64,000 nt of DNA from assembly GCA_951799425.1 (NCBI GenBank), contig OX637397.1, positions 41,644,409 through 41,708,408 of the forward strand, read 5' to 3'. Shown here in pieces: positions 1 through 9,120 of the stretch. The notes below the pieces were generated by a model. That model was not told where the DNA came from, did not search any database, and saw nothing but the letters and a program-made list of their open reading frames with translations. A program made the position numbers and the translations under genes. Origin of the DNA: Ilex aquifolium (Eukaryota > Streptophyta > Magnoliopsida > Aquifoliales > Aquifoliaceae). Numbering within the stretch: the stretch's first letter is position 1; every line of letters starts with the position of its first letter.

Positions 1-28
1 GGAAAAAAAAGTAATTTCCCATTCTTTC
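1..28. repeat. Tail of a satellite unit cut by the window edge
   Basis: The window opens inside the end of half B, at the A-tract (3-10) followed by gtaatttcccattctttc. This is the same tail that precedes every later unit. Confidence 0.95.
3..10 (+). other. Eight-A tract (one per unit), first instance
   Basis: An (A)8 run preceded by aagg lies near the end of every half B and repeats at the unit period. It is almost invariant in length across the array. At 1525-1532 and 1904-1911 the following g is replaced by t. Rigid A-tracts are known to bend DNA and disfavour nucleosomes; a phasing role here is inference. Confidence 0.8.
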
Positions 29-220
29 TTATTTCTGACATAACTTTTTACTCCGGTCTCTGATTAAGTTGATTCTTGCGGCATTGTAAAGAATTCTTGA
101 ATCCCTAACCATTTTATTCACATCAAAAGTCATGAAAAATCCTCTAGCATGGGCTATATTGTAACGCAAATTTGGTGTAGTAAGTAGTCCTCCTTTAAAA
201 TGAAATAGTCTGTCGGACAT
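29..220 (-). other. Minus-strand 63-codon frame in half A, recurring; not called as a gene
   Basis: An ATG-to-stop frame of 63 codons spans half A in most units and begins MSDRLFHFKGG. No known domain is visible; it is basic, with no signal peptide or membrane segment. Differences between copies are largely amino-acid changing (G/R, T/I, R/C/S, H/R, R/I), F-type units break it at the opening, and the L-type T insertion shifts the start. This pattern fits repeat homogenisation without protein-level constraint. It is recorded here so that readers do not annotate some 130 copies as genes. Confidence 0.8.
37..215. repeat. Half A of the dimeric unit (about 179 bp)
   Basis: Half A runs from gacataactttttactcc to tagtctrtcg, just before the second gacataac. 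Its first ~90 bases align readily to half B without a gap: the openings, the core, the taaag(a)ga(a) stretch, the ccctaacc box and the atcaaaa segment all coincide. The distal part is more diverged but still parallel, for instance caaatttggtgtagtaagtag against aagtttggtatagttggcc. Half A lacks the long A-tract and the ~20-base tail that half B has, which explains its shorter length. Confidence 0.9.
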
Positions 221-250
221 AACATTTTCTCCCGAACTCGGATTGAGCTA

Positions 251-264
251 ATTCTTGCGGCATT
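251..264 (+). other. Conserved 14-base core shared by both halves
   Basis: attcttgcggcatt occurs once in half A (72-85) and once in half B (251-264), so it recurs at alternating spacings of about 179 and 199 bp throughout. Exceptions are type d (ttctttcggc in half A), the half B of type a (cttgcagc), and single copies such as cttgaggc near 2156, 11443 and 13717. Identity between halves that are otherwise clearly diverged makes it the best candidate for a constrained box. Confidence 0.6.
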
Positions 265-278
265 TTAAAGAGAACTTG

Positions 279-287
279 AAACCCTAA
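279..287 (+). promoter_or_regulatory. Telobox motif AAACCCTAA in half B, first of about 168
   Basis: Half B of essentially every unit has the exact nonamer aaaccctaa, equal to 1.3 units of the plant-type telomere repeat. In half A the matching place reads aatccctaa (100-108), one mismatch. A rare loss is aaacgctaa near 49537. In plants this motif is bound by telomere-repeat-binding (TRB) proteins. That the satellite binds them is inference. Confidence 0.5.
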
Positions 288-1543
288 CCAATATATTCAG
301 ATCAAAATTGGTGATTCATCTTCTAACAAATTCGAAATGCTGATGGAAGGTTGGTATAGTTGGCCATTCCCCTCCACAAGGAAAAAAAAGTAATTCCCAT
401 TCATTCTTATTTCTGACATAACTTTTTACTCCGGTCTCTGATTAAGTTGATTCTTGCGGCATTGTAAAGAATTCTTGAATCGCTAACCATTTTATTCACA
501 TCAAAAGTCATGAAAAATCCTCTAGCATGGGCTATATTGCAACGCAAATTTGGTGTAATAAGTAGTCCTCTTTTAAAATGAAATAGTCTATCGGACATAA
601 CTTTTTCTCCCGAACTCGGATTGTGCTAATTCTTGCGGCATTGTAAAGAGAACTTGAAACCCTAACCAATATATTGAGATCAAAATTGGTGATTCATCTT
701 CTAACAAGTTCGAAATGGTGATGGAAGTTTGGTATAGTTGTCCATTCCCCTCCACAAGGAAAAAAAAATAATTTCCCATTCTTTCTTATTTCTGACATAA
801 CTTTTTACTCCGGTCTCTGATTAAGTTGATTCTTGCGGCATTGTAAAGAATTATTGAATCCCTTACCATTTTATTCACATCAAAAGTCATGAAAAATCCT
901 CTAGCATGGGCTATATTGTAACGCAAATTTGGTGTAGTAAGTAGTCCTCCTTTAAAATGAAATAGTCTATCGGACATAACTTTTTCTCCCGAACTCGGAT
1001 TGAGCTAATTCTTGCGGCATTGTAAAGAGAACTTGAAACCCTAACCAATATATTCAGATCAAAATTGGTGATTCATCTTCTAACAAGTTCGAAATGGTGA
1101 TGGAAGTTTGGTATAGTTGACCATTCCCCTCCACAAGGAAAAAAAAGTAATTTCCCATTCTTTCTTATTTCTGACATAACTTTTTACTCTGGTCTCTGAT
1201 TAAGTTGATTCTTGCGGCATTGTAAAGAATTCTTGAATCCCTAACCATTTTATTCACATCAAAAGTCATGAAAAATCCTCTAGCATGGGCTATATTGTAA
1301 CGCAAATTTGGTGTAGTAAGTAGTCCTCCTTTAAAATGAAATAGTCTATCGGACATAACATTTTCACCCGAACTCAGATTGAGCTAATTCTTGCGGCATT
1401 TTAAAGAGAACTTGAAACCCTAACCAATATATTCAGATCAAAATTGGTGATTCATCTTCTAACAAGTTCGAAATGGTGATGGAAGTTTGGTATAGTTGGT
1501 CATTCCCCTCCACAAGGAAAAAAAATTAATTTCCCATTCTTTC

Positions 1544-2305
1544 TTATTTCTGACATAACTTTTTACTCCGGTCTCTGATTAAGTTGATTCTTGCGGCATT
1601 GTAAAGAATTCTTGAATCCCTTACCATTTTATTCACATCAAAAGTCATGAAAAATCCTCTAGCATGGGCTATATTGTAACGCAAATTTTTGGTGTAGTAA
1701 GTAGTCCTCCTTTAAAATGAAATAGTCTATCGGACATAACATTTTCACCCGAACTCGGATTCAGCTAATTCTTGCGGCATTTTAAAGAGAACTTGAAACC
1801 CTAACCAATATATTCAGATCAAAATTGGTGATTCATCTTCTAACAAGTTCGAAATGGTGATGGAAGTTTGGTATAGTTGGTCATTCCCCTCCACAAGGAA
1901 AAAAAATTAATTTCCCATTCTTTCTTATTTCTGACATAACTTTTTACTCCGGTCTCTGATTAAGTTGATTCTTGCGGCATTGTAAAGAATTCTTGAATCC
2001 CTTACCATTTTATTCACATCAAAAGTCATGAAAAATCCTCTAGCATGGGCTATATTGTAACGCAAATTTTTGGTGTAGTAAGTAGTCCTCCTTTAAAATG
2101 AAATAGTCTATCGGACATAACTTTTTCTCCCGAACTCGGATTGAGCTAATTCTTGAGGCATTGTAAAGAGAACTTGAAACCCTAACCAATATATTCAGAT
2201 CAAAATTGGTGATTCATCTTCTAACAAGTTCGAAATGGTGATGGAAGTTTGGTATAGTTGTCCATTCCCCTCCACAAGGAAAAAAAAGTAATTTCCCATT
2301 CTTTC
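1544..2305. repeat. Two adjacent 381-bp units with a shared +2 insertion
   Basis: Both units read gcaaatttttggtg where all others read gcaaatttggtg, giving 381 bp instead of 379. I found this TT insertion nowhere else in the window. The neighbouring position and shared gaattcttgaatccctta indicate a recent local duplication. Their half B sequences differ (cacccg with ttcagcta against ctcccg with ttgagcta), so the copy boundary lies within the unit. The insertion also breaks the minus-strand reading frame in half A. Confidence 0.8.
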
Positions 2306-3242
2306 TTATTTCTGACATTACTTTTTACTCCGGTCTCTGATTAAGTTGATTCTTGCGGCATTGTAAAGAATTATTGAATCCCTTACCATTTTATTCACAT
2401 CAAAAGTCATGAAAAATCCTCTAGCATGGGCAATATTGTAACGCAAATTTGGTGTAGTAAGTAGTCCTCCTTTAAAATGAAATAGTCTATCGGACATAAC
2501 TTTTTCTCCCGAACTCGGATTGAGCTAATTCTTGCGGCATTGTAAAGAGAACTTGAAACCCTAACCAATATATTCAGATCAAAATTGGTGATTCATCTTC
2601 TAACAAGTTCGAAATGGTGATGGAAGTTTGGTATAGTTGCCATTCCCCTCCACAAGGAAAAAAAAGTAATTTCCCATTCTTTCTTATTTATGACATAACT
2701 TTTTACTCCGGTCTCTGATTAAGTTGATTCTTGCGGCATTGTAAAGAATTCTTGAATCCCTAACCATTTTATTCACATCAAAAGTCATGAAAAATCCTCT
2801 AGCATGGGCTATATTGTAACGCAAATTTGGTGTAGTAAGTAGTCCTCCTTTAAAATGAAATAGTCTGTCGGACATAACATTTTCTCCCGAACTCGGATTG
2901 AGCTAATTCTTGCGGCATTTTAAAGAGAACTTGAAACCCTAACCAATATATTCAGATCAAAATTGGTGATTCATCTTCTAACAAATTCGAAATGCTGATG
3001 GAAGGTTGGTATAGTTGGCCATTCCCCTCCACAAGGAAAAAAAAGTAATTCCCATTCATTCTTATTTCTGACATAACTTTTTACTCCGGTCTCTGATTAA
3101 GTTGATTCTTGCGGCATTGTAAAGAATTCTTGAATCGCTAACCATTTTATTCACATCAAAAGTCATGAAAAATCCTCTAGCATGGGCTATATTGCAACGC
3201 AAATTTGGTGTAATAAGTAGTCCTCTTTTAAAATGAAATAGT

Positions 3243-3452
3243 CTATCGGACATAACTTTTTCTCCCGAACTCGGATTGTGCTAATTCTTGCGGCATTGTA
3301 AAGAGAACTTGAAACCCTAACCAATATATTGAGATCAAAATTGGTGATTCATCTTCTAACAAGTTCGAAATGGTGATGGAAGTTTGGTATAGTTGGCCAT
3401 TCGCCTCCACAAGGAAAAAAAAGTAATTCCCATTCATTCTTATTTCTGACAT
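3243..3452 (-). other. Minus-strand 69-codon frame in half B of R-type units; not called as a gene
   Basis: Only units whose half B has attgagatc and a one-base-shorter tail keep this frame open (for example 3243-3452, 21430-21639, 25978-26187, 33171-33380, 55901-56110). It begins MSEIRMNGNYFFF, where the phenylalanines are simply the A-tract read backwards. The frame overlaps the start of the half A frame of the next unit in another phase. Low-complexity content and dependence on single-base length variants argue against coding. Confidence 0.75.
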
Positions 3453-6400
3453 AACTGTTTACTCCGGTCTCTGATTAAGTTGATTCTTGCGGCATTGTAA
3501 ATAATTATTGAATCCCTTACCATTTTATTCACATCAAAAGTCATGAAAAATCCTCTAGCATGGGCTATATTGTAACGCAAATTTGGTGTAGTAAGTAGTC
3601 CTCCTTTAAAATGAAATAGTCTATCGGACATAACATTTTCACCCGAACTCGGTTAGAGCTAATTCTTGCGGCATTTTAAAGAGAACTTGAAACCCTAACC
3701 AATATATTCAGATCAAAATTGGTGATTCATCTTCTAACAAGTTCGAAATGGTGATGGAAGTTTGGTATAGTTGTCCATTCCCCTCCACAAGGAAAAAAAA
3801 GTAATTTCCCATTCTTTCTTATTTCTGACATAACTTTTTACTCCGGTCTCTGATTAAGTTGATTCTTGCGGCATTGTAAAGAATTATTGAATCCCTTACC
3901 ATTTTATTCACATCAAAAGTCATGAAAAATCCTCTAGCATGGGCTATATTGTAACGCAAATTTGGTGTAGTAAGTAGTCCTCCTTTGAAATGAAATAGTC
4001 TATCGGACATAACTTTTTCTCCCGAACTCGGATTGAGCTAATTCTTGCGGCATTATAAAGAGAACTTGAAACCCTAACCAATATATTCAGATCAAAATTG
4101 GTGATTCATCTTCTAACAAGTTCGAAATGGTGATGGAAGTTTGGTATAGTTGTCCATTCCCCTCCACAAGGAAAAAAAAGTAATTTCCCATTCTTTCTTA
4201 TTTCTGACATAACTTTTTACTCCGGTCTCTGATTAAGTTGATTCTTGCGGCATTGTAAAGAATTCTTGAATCCCTAACCATTTTATTCACATCAAAAGAC
4301 ATGAAAAATCCTCTAGCATGGGCTATATTGTAACACAAATTTGGTGTAGTAAGTAGTCCTCCTTTAAAATGAAATAGTCTATCGGACATAACATTTTCAC
4401 CCGAACTCGGATAGAGCTAATTCTTGCGGCATTTTAAAGAGAACTTGAAACCCTAACCAATATATTCAGATCAAAATTGGTGATTCATCTTCTAACAAGT
4501 TCGAAATGGTGATGGAAGTTTGGTATAGTTGTCCATTCCCCTCCACAAGGAAAAAAAAGTAATTTCCCATTCTTTCTTATTTCTGACATTACTTTTTACT
4601 CCGGTCTCTGATTAAGTTGATTCTTGCGGCATTGTAAAGAATTATTGAATCCCTTACCATTTTATTCACATCAAAAGTCATGAAAAATCCTCTAGCATGG
4701 GCAATATTGTAACGCAAATTTGGTGTAGTAAGTAGTCCTCCTTTAAAATGAAATAGTCTATCGGACATAACTTTTTCTCCCGAACTCGGATTGAGCTAAT
4801 TCTTGCGGCATTGTAAAGAGAACTTGAAACCCTAACCAATATATTCAGATCAAAATTGGTGATTCATCTTCTAACAAGTTCGAAATGGTGATGGAAGTTT
4901 GGTATAGTTGCCATTCCCCTCCACAAGGAAAAAAAAGTAATTTCCCATTCTTTCTTATTTCTGACATAACTTTTTACTCCGGTCTCTGATTAAGTTGATT
5001 CTTGCGGCATTGTAAAGAATTCTTGAATCCCTAACCATTTTATTCACATCAAAAGTCATGAAAAATCCTCTAGCATGGGCTATATTGTAACGCAAATTTG
5101 GTGTAGTAAGTAGTCCTCTTTTAAAATGAAATAGTCTATCGGACATAACATTTTCTCCCGAACTCGGATTGAGCTAATTCTTGCGGCATTTTAAAGAGAA
5201 CTTGAAACCCTAACCAATATATTCAGATCAAAATTGGTGATTCATCTTCTAACAAATTCGAAATGCTGATGGAAGGTTGGTATAGTTGGCCATTCCCCTC
5301 CACAAGGAAAAAAAAGTAATTCCCATTCATTCTTATTTCTGACATAACTTTTTACTCCGGTCTCTGATTAAGTTGATTCTTGCGGCATTGTAAAGAATTC
5401 TTGAATCGCTAACCATTTTATTCACATCAAAAGTCATGAAAAATCCTCTAGCATGGGCTATATTGCAACGCAAATTTGGTGTAATAAGTAGTCCTCTTTT
5501 AAAATGAAATAGTCTATCGGACATAACTTTTTCTCCCGAACTCGGATTGAGCTAATTCTTGCGGCATTGTAAAGAGAACTTGAAACCCTAACCAATATAT
5601 TCAGATCAAAATTGGTGATTCATCTTCTAACAAGTTCGAAATGGTGATGGAAGTTTGGTATAGTTGGCCATTCGCCTCCACAAGGAAAAAAAAGTAATTC
5701 CCATTCATTCTTATTTCTGACATAACTGTTTACTCCGGTCTCTGATTAAGTTGGTTCTTGCGGCATTGTAAATAATTATTGAATCCCTTACCATTTTATT
5801 CACATCAAAAGTCATGAAAAATCCTCTAGCATGGGCTATATTGTAACGCAAATTTGGTGTAGTAAGTAGTCCTCCGTTAAAATGAAATAGTCTATCGGAC
5901 ATAACTTTTTCTCCCGAACTCGGATTGAGCTAATTCTTGCGGCATTGTAAAGAGAACTTGAAACCCTAACCAATATATTCAGATCAAAATTGGTGGTTCA
6001 TCTTCTAACAAGTTCGAAATGGTGATGGAAGTTTGGTATAGTTGACCATTCCCCTCCACAAGGAAAAAAAAGTAATTTCCCATTCTTTCTTATTTCTGAC
6101 ATAACTTTTTACTCCGGTCTCTGATTAAGTTGATTCTTGCGGCATTGTAAAGAATTCTTGAATCCCTTACCATTTTATTCACATCAAAAGTCATGAAAAA
6201 TCCTCTAGCATGGGCTATATTGTAACGCAAATTTGGTGTAGTAAGTAGTCCTCCTTTAAAATGAAATAGTCTATCGGACATAACATTTTCACCCGAACTC
6301 GGATAGAGCTAATTCTTGCAGCATTTTAAAGAGAACTTGAAACCCTAACCAATATATTCAGATCAAAATTGGTGATTCATCTTCTAACAAATTCGAAATG

Positions 6401-7225
6401 CTGATGGAAGGTTGGTATAGTTGGCCATTCCCCTCCACAAGGAAAAAAAAGTAATTCCCATTCATTCCTATTTCTGACATAACTTTTTACTCCGGTCTCT
6501 GATTAAGTTGATTCTTGCGGCATTGTAAAGAATTCTTGAATCGCTAACCATTTTATTCACATCAAAAGTCATGAAAAATCCTCTAGCATGGGCTATATTG
6601 CAACGCAAATTTGGTGTAATAAGTAGTCCTCCTTTAAAATGAAATAGTCTATCGGACATAACTTTTTCTCCCGAACTCGGATTGAGCTAATTCTTGCGGC
6701 ATTGTAAAGAGAACTTGAAACCCTAACCAATATATTCAGATCAAAATTGGTGATTCATCTTCTAACAAGTTCGAAATGGTGATGGAAGTTTGGTATAGTT
6801 GACCATTCCCCTCCACAAGGAAAAAAAAGTAATTTCCCATTCTTTCTTATTTCTGACATAACTGTTTACTCCGGTCTCTGATTAAGTTGATTCTTGCGGC
6901 ATTGTAAATAATTATTGAATCCCTTACCATTTTATTCACATCAAAAGTCATGAAAAATCCTCTAGCATGGGCTATATTGTAACGCAAATTTGGTGTAGTA
7001 AGTAGTCCTCCGTTAAAATGAAATAGTCTATCGGACATAACTTTTTCTCCCGAACTCGGATTGAGCTAATTCTTGCGGCATTGTAAAGAGAACTTGAAAC
7101 CCTAACCAATATATTCAGATCAAAATTGGTGATTCATCTTCTAACAAGTTCGAAATGGTGATGGAAGTTTGGTATAGTTGACCATTCCCCTCCACAAGGA
7201 AAAAAAAGTAATTTCCCATTCTTTC

Positions 7226-7604
7226 TTATTTCTGACATAACTTTTTACTCCGGTCTCTGATTAAGTTGATTCTTGCGGCATTGTAAAGAATTCTTGAATC
7301 CCTAACCATTTTATTCACATCAAAAGTCATGAAAAATCCTCTAGCATGGGCTATATTGGAACGCAAATTTGGTGTAATAAGTAGTCCTCCTTTAAAATGA
7401 AATAGTCTATCGGACATAACATTTTCACCCGAACTCGGATAGAGCTAATTCTTGCAGCATTTTAAAGAGAACTTGAAACCCTAACCAATATATTCAGATC
7501 AAAATTGGTGATTCATCTTCTAACAAGTTCGAAATGGTGATGGAAGTTTGGTATAGTTGTCCATTCCCCTCCACAAGGAAAAAAAAGTAATTTCCCATTC
7601 ATTC
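7226..7604. repeat. HOR unit type a (first copy)
   Basis: Diagnostic bases are attggaacgc in half A (g at 7359), gtaataag rather than gtagtaag, cacccg and gatagagc in half B, cttgcagc (a at 7456) inside the conserved core, and ending ttgtcc. The same set returns at 9500, 11774, 14048, 16322 and 17459. Confidence 0.9.
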
Positions 7605-7983
7605 TTATTTCTGACATAACTTTTTACTCCGGTCTCTGATTAAGTTGATTCTTGCGGCATTGTAAAGAATTCTTGAATCGCTAACCATTTTATTCACATC
7701 AAAAGTCATGAAAAATCCTCTAGCACGGGCTATATTGTAACGCAAATTTGGTGTAATAAGTAGTCCTCCTTTAAAATGAAATAGTCTATCGGACATAACA
7801 TTTTCTCCCGAACTCGGATTGAGCTAATTCTTGCGGCATTTTAAAGAGAACTTGAAACCCTAACCAATATATTCAGATCAAAATTGGTGATTCATCTTCT
7901 AAAAAAATTCGAAATGCTGATGGAAGGTTGGTATAGTTGGCCATTCCCCTCCACAAGGAAAAAAAAGTAATTCCCATTCATTC
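7605..7983. repeat. HOR unit type b (first copy)
   Basis: Diagnostic bases are gaatcgctaacc and agcacggg in half A. In half B they are ctcccg, a run reading cttctaaaaaaattcg in place of cttctaacaagttcg, then atgctgatgg, and ending ttggcc. The copies at 11774+379 and 14048+379 additionally read atactgatgg. Related units recur in the right part of the array as type Q, with caaattcg. Confidence 0.9.
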
Positions 7984-8362
7984 TTATTTCTGACATAACT
8001 TTTTACTCCGGTCTCTGATTAAGTTGATTCTTGCGGCATTGTAAAGAATTCTTGAATCCCTAACCATTTTATTCACATCAAAAGTCATGAAAAATCCTCT
8101 AGCATGGGCTATATTGTAACACAAATTTGGTGTAGTAAGTAGTCCTCCTTTAAAATGAAATAGTCTATCGGACATAACATTTTCACCCGAACTCGGATTA
8201 AGCTAATTCTTGCGGCATTTTAAAGAGAACTTGAAACCCTAACCAATATATTCAGATCAAAATTGGTGATTCATCTTCTAACAAGTTCGAAATGGTGATG
8301 GAAGTTTGGTATAGTTGGTCATTCCCCTCCACAAGGAAAAAAAAGTAATTTCCCATTCTTTC
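7984..8362. repeat. HOR unit type c (first copy)
   Basis: Diagnostic bases are taacacaaat in half A, gattaagc in half B and ending ttggtc. The tail before it is the shorter gtaattccc form. The copy at 17080 is chimeric: it starts as c but ends ttgacc. Confidence 0.9.
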
Positions 8363-8741
8363 TTATTTCTGACATAACTTTTTACTCCGGTTTCTGATTA
8401 AGTTGATTCTTTCGGCATTGTAAATAATTATTGAATCCCTTACCATTTTATTCACATCAAAAGTCATGAAAAATCCTCTAGCAGGGGCTATATTGTAACG
8501 CAAATTTGGTGTAGTAAGTAGTCCTCCTTTAAAATGAAATAGTCTATCGGACATAACTTTTTCTCCCGAACTCGGATTGAGCTAATTCTTGCGGCATTGT
8601 AAAGAGAACTTGAAACCCTAACCAATATATTCAGATCAAAATTGGTGATTCATCTTCTAACAAGTTCGAAATGGTGATGGAAGTTTGGTATAGTTGACCA
8701 TTCCCCTCCACAAGGAAAAAAAAGTAATTTCCCATTCTTTC
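8363..8741. repeat. HOR unit type d (first copy)
   Basis: Diagnostic bases are ggtttctgatt, ttctttcggc (core altered), taaataattattg and agcagggg in half A, with ctcccg, cattgtaaag and ending ttgacc in half B. This first copy has aaaatgaaatag; all five later d copies (10637, 12911, 15185, 18596, 19733) read aaaatggaatag. Confidence 0.9.
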
Positions 8742-9120
8742 TTATTTCTGACATAACTTTTTACTCCGGTCTCTGATTAAGTTGATTCTTGCGGCATTGT
8801 AAAGAATTCTTGAATCCCTAACCATTTTATTCACATCAAAAGTCATGAAAAATCCTCTAGCATGGGCTATATTGTAACGCAAATTTGGTGTAGTAAGTAG
8901 TCCTCCTTTAAAATGAAATAGTCTATCGGACATAACATTTTCACCCGAACTCGGATAGAGCTAATTCTTGCGGCATTTTAAAGAGAACTTGAAACCCTAA
9001 CCAATATATTCAGATCAAAATTGGTGATTCATCTTCTAACAAGTTCGAAATGGTGATGGAAGTTTGGTATAGTTGTCCATTCCCCTCCACAAGGAAAAAA
9101 AAGTAATTTCCCATTCTTTC
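8742..9120. repeat. HOR unit type e (first copy)
   Basis: Half A is the array consensus (type P). Half B has cacccg, gatagagc, cattttaaag and ending ttgtcc. It recurs in the HOR at 11016, 13290, 15564, 18975 and 20112. The same unit is reused beside F units in the right part of the array (for example 24282, 25040, 36021, 40568, 47768). Confidence 0.9.

Larger units (their letters stand above)
29..406. repeat. First complete satellite unit (type P), used as reference
   Basis: This 378-bp unit shows the standard architecture. Half A starts at gacataac (37) and half B at gacataac (216); the next half A starts at 415. Half A carries the attcttgcggcatt core (72-85), an EcoRI site GAATTC (91-96) and the degenerate telobox aatccctaa (100-108). 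Half B carries a small dyad ccga-ac-tcgg (232-241), a second copy of the core (251-264), the perfect telobox aaaccctaa (279-287) and a TTCGAA site (331-336), and ends with the A-tract and a pyrimidine-rich tail. Unit length alternates between 378 and 379 mainly because the tail reads either gtaattccc or gtaatttccc. Confidence 0.95.
216..414. repeat. Half B of the dimeric unit (about 199-200 bp)
   Basis: Half B opens with gacataacattttctcccg and is homologous to half A for most of its length. Its distinctive parts are the perfect telobox, the ttcgaaatg block, cctccacaagg, the eight-A tract and a pyrimidine-rich tail. Two main endings exist across the array: caagttcgaaatggtgatggaag and caaattcgaaatgctgatgg. 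They are tied to different unit types, so half B variants can be used to follow recombination. Confidence 0.9.
29..7225. repeat. Left heterogeneous domain, 19 units
   Basis: Unit starts are 29, 407, 786, 1165, 1544, 1925, 2306, 2684, 3062, 3440, 3819, 4198, 4577, 4955, 5333, 5711, 6090, 6468 and 6847. The types read P-R-I-P-P-P-F, P-R-I-I-C-F, P-R-I, P-R-I. The P-R pair starting at 29, 2684 and 4955 marks a loose HOR of 7, then 6 units. The F units at 2306 and 4577 share gggcaatattg and a one-base-shorter ending (tagttgccattcccc near 2635 and 4908), so they are copies of one ancestor. R units here carry cctcttttaaaa instead of cctcctttaaaa. Confidence 0.8.

Noticed and set aside
37-215. Half A as itself a dimer of ~90-bp units
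   Set aside because: gacataactttttactcc and gtcatgaaaaatcctct look faintly parallel, but the rest of the two quarters does not align, so there is no support for a further level.
225-245. CENP-B box in half B (cccgaactcgg region)
   Set aside because: On neither strand do the required TTCG, A and CGGG positions fall at the spacing of the mammalian CENP-B box; only isolated pieces match.
279-287. Interstitial telomere repeats
   Set aside because: Only a single 9-base motif per unit is present; there is no tandem run of the telomere heptamer.
318-336. Homology to the Arabidopsis 180-bp centromere satellite via cttctaacaag
   Set aside because: An 11-base match on the opposite strand, as recalled, with no convincing alignment around it. 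It is too short to mean relationship.
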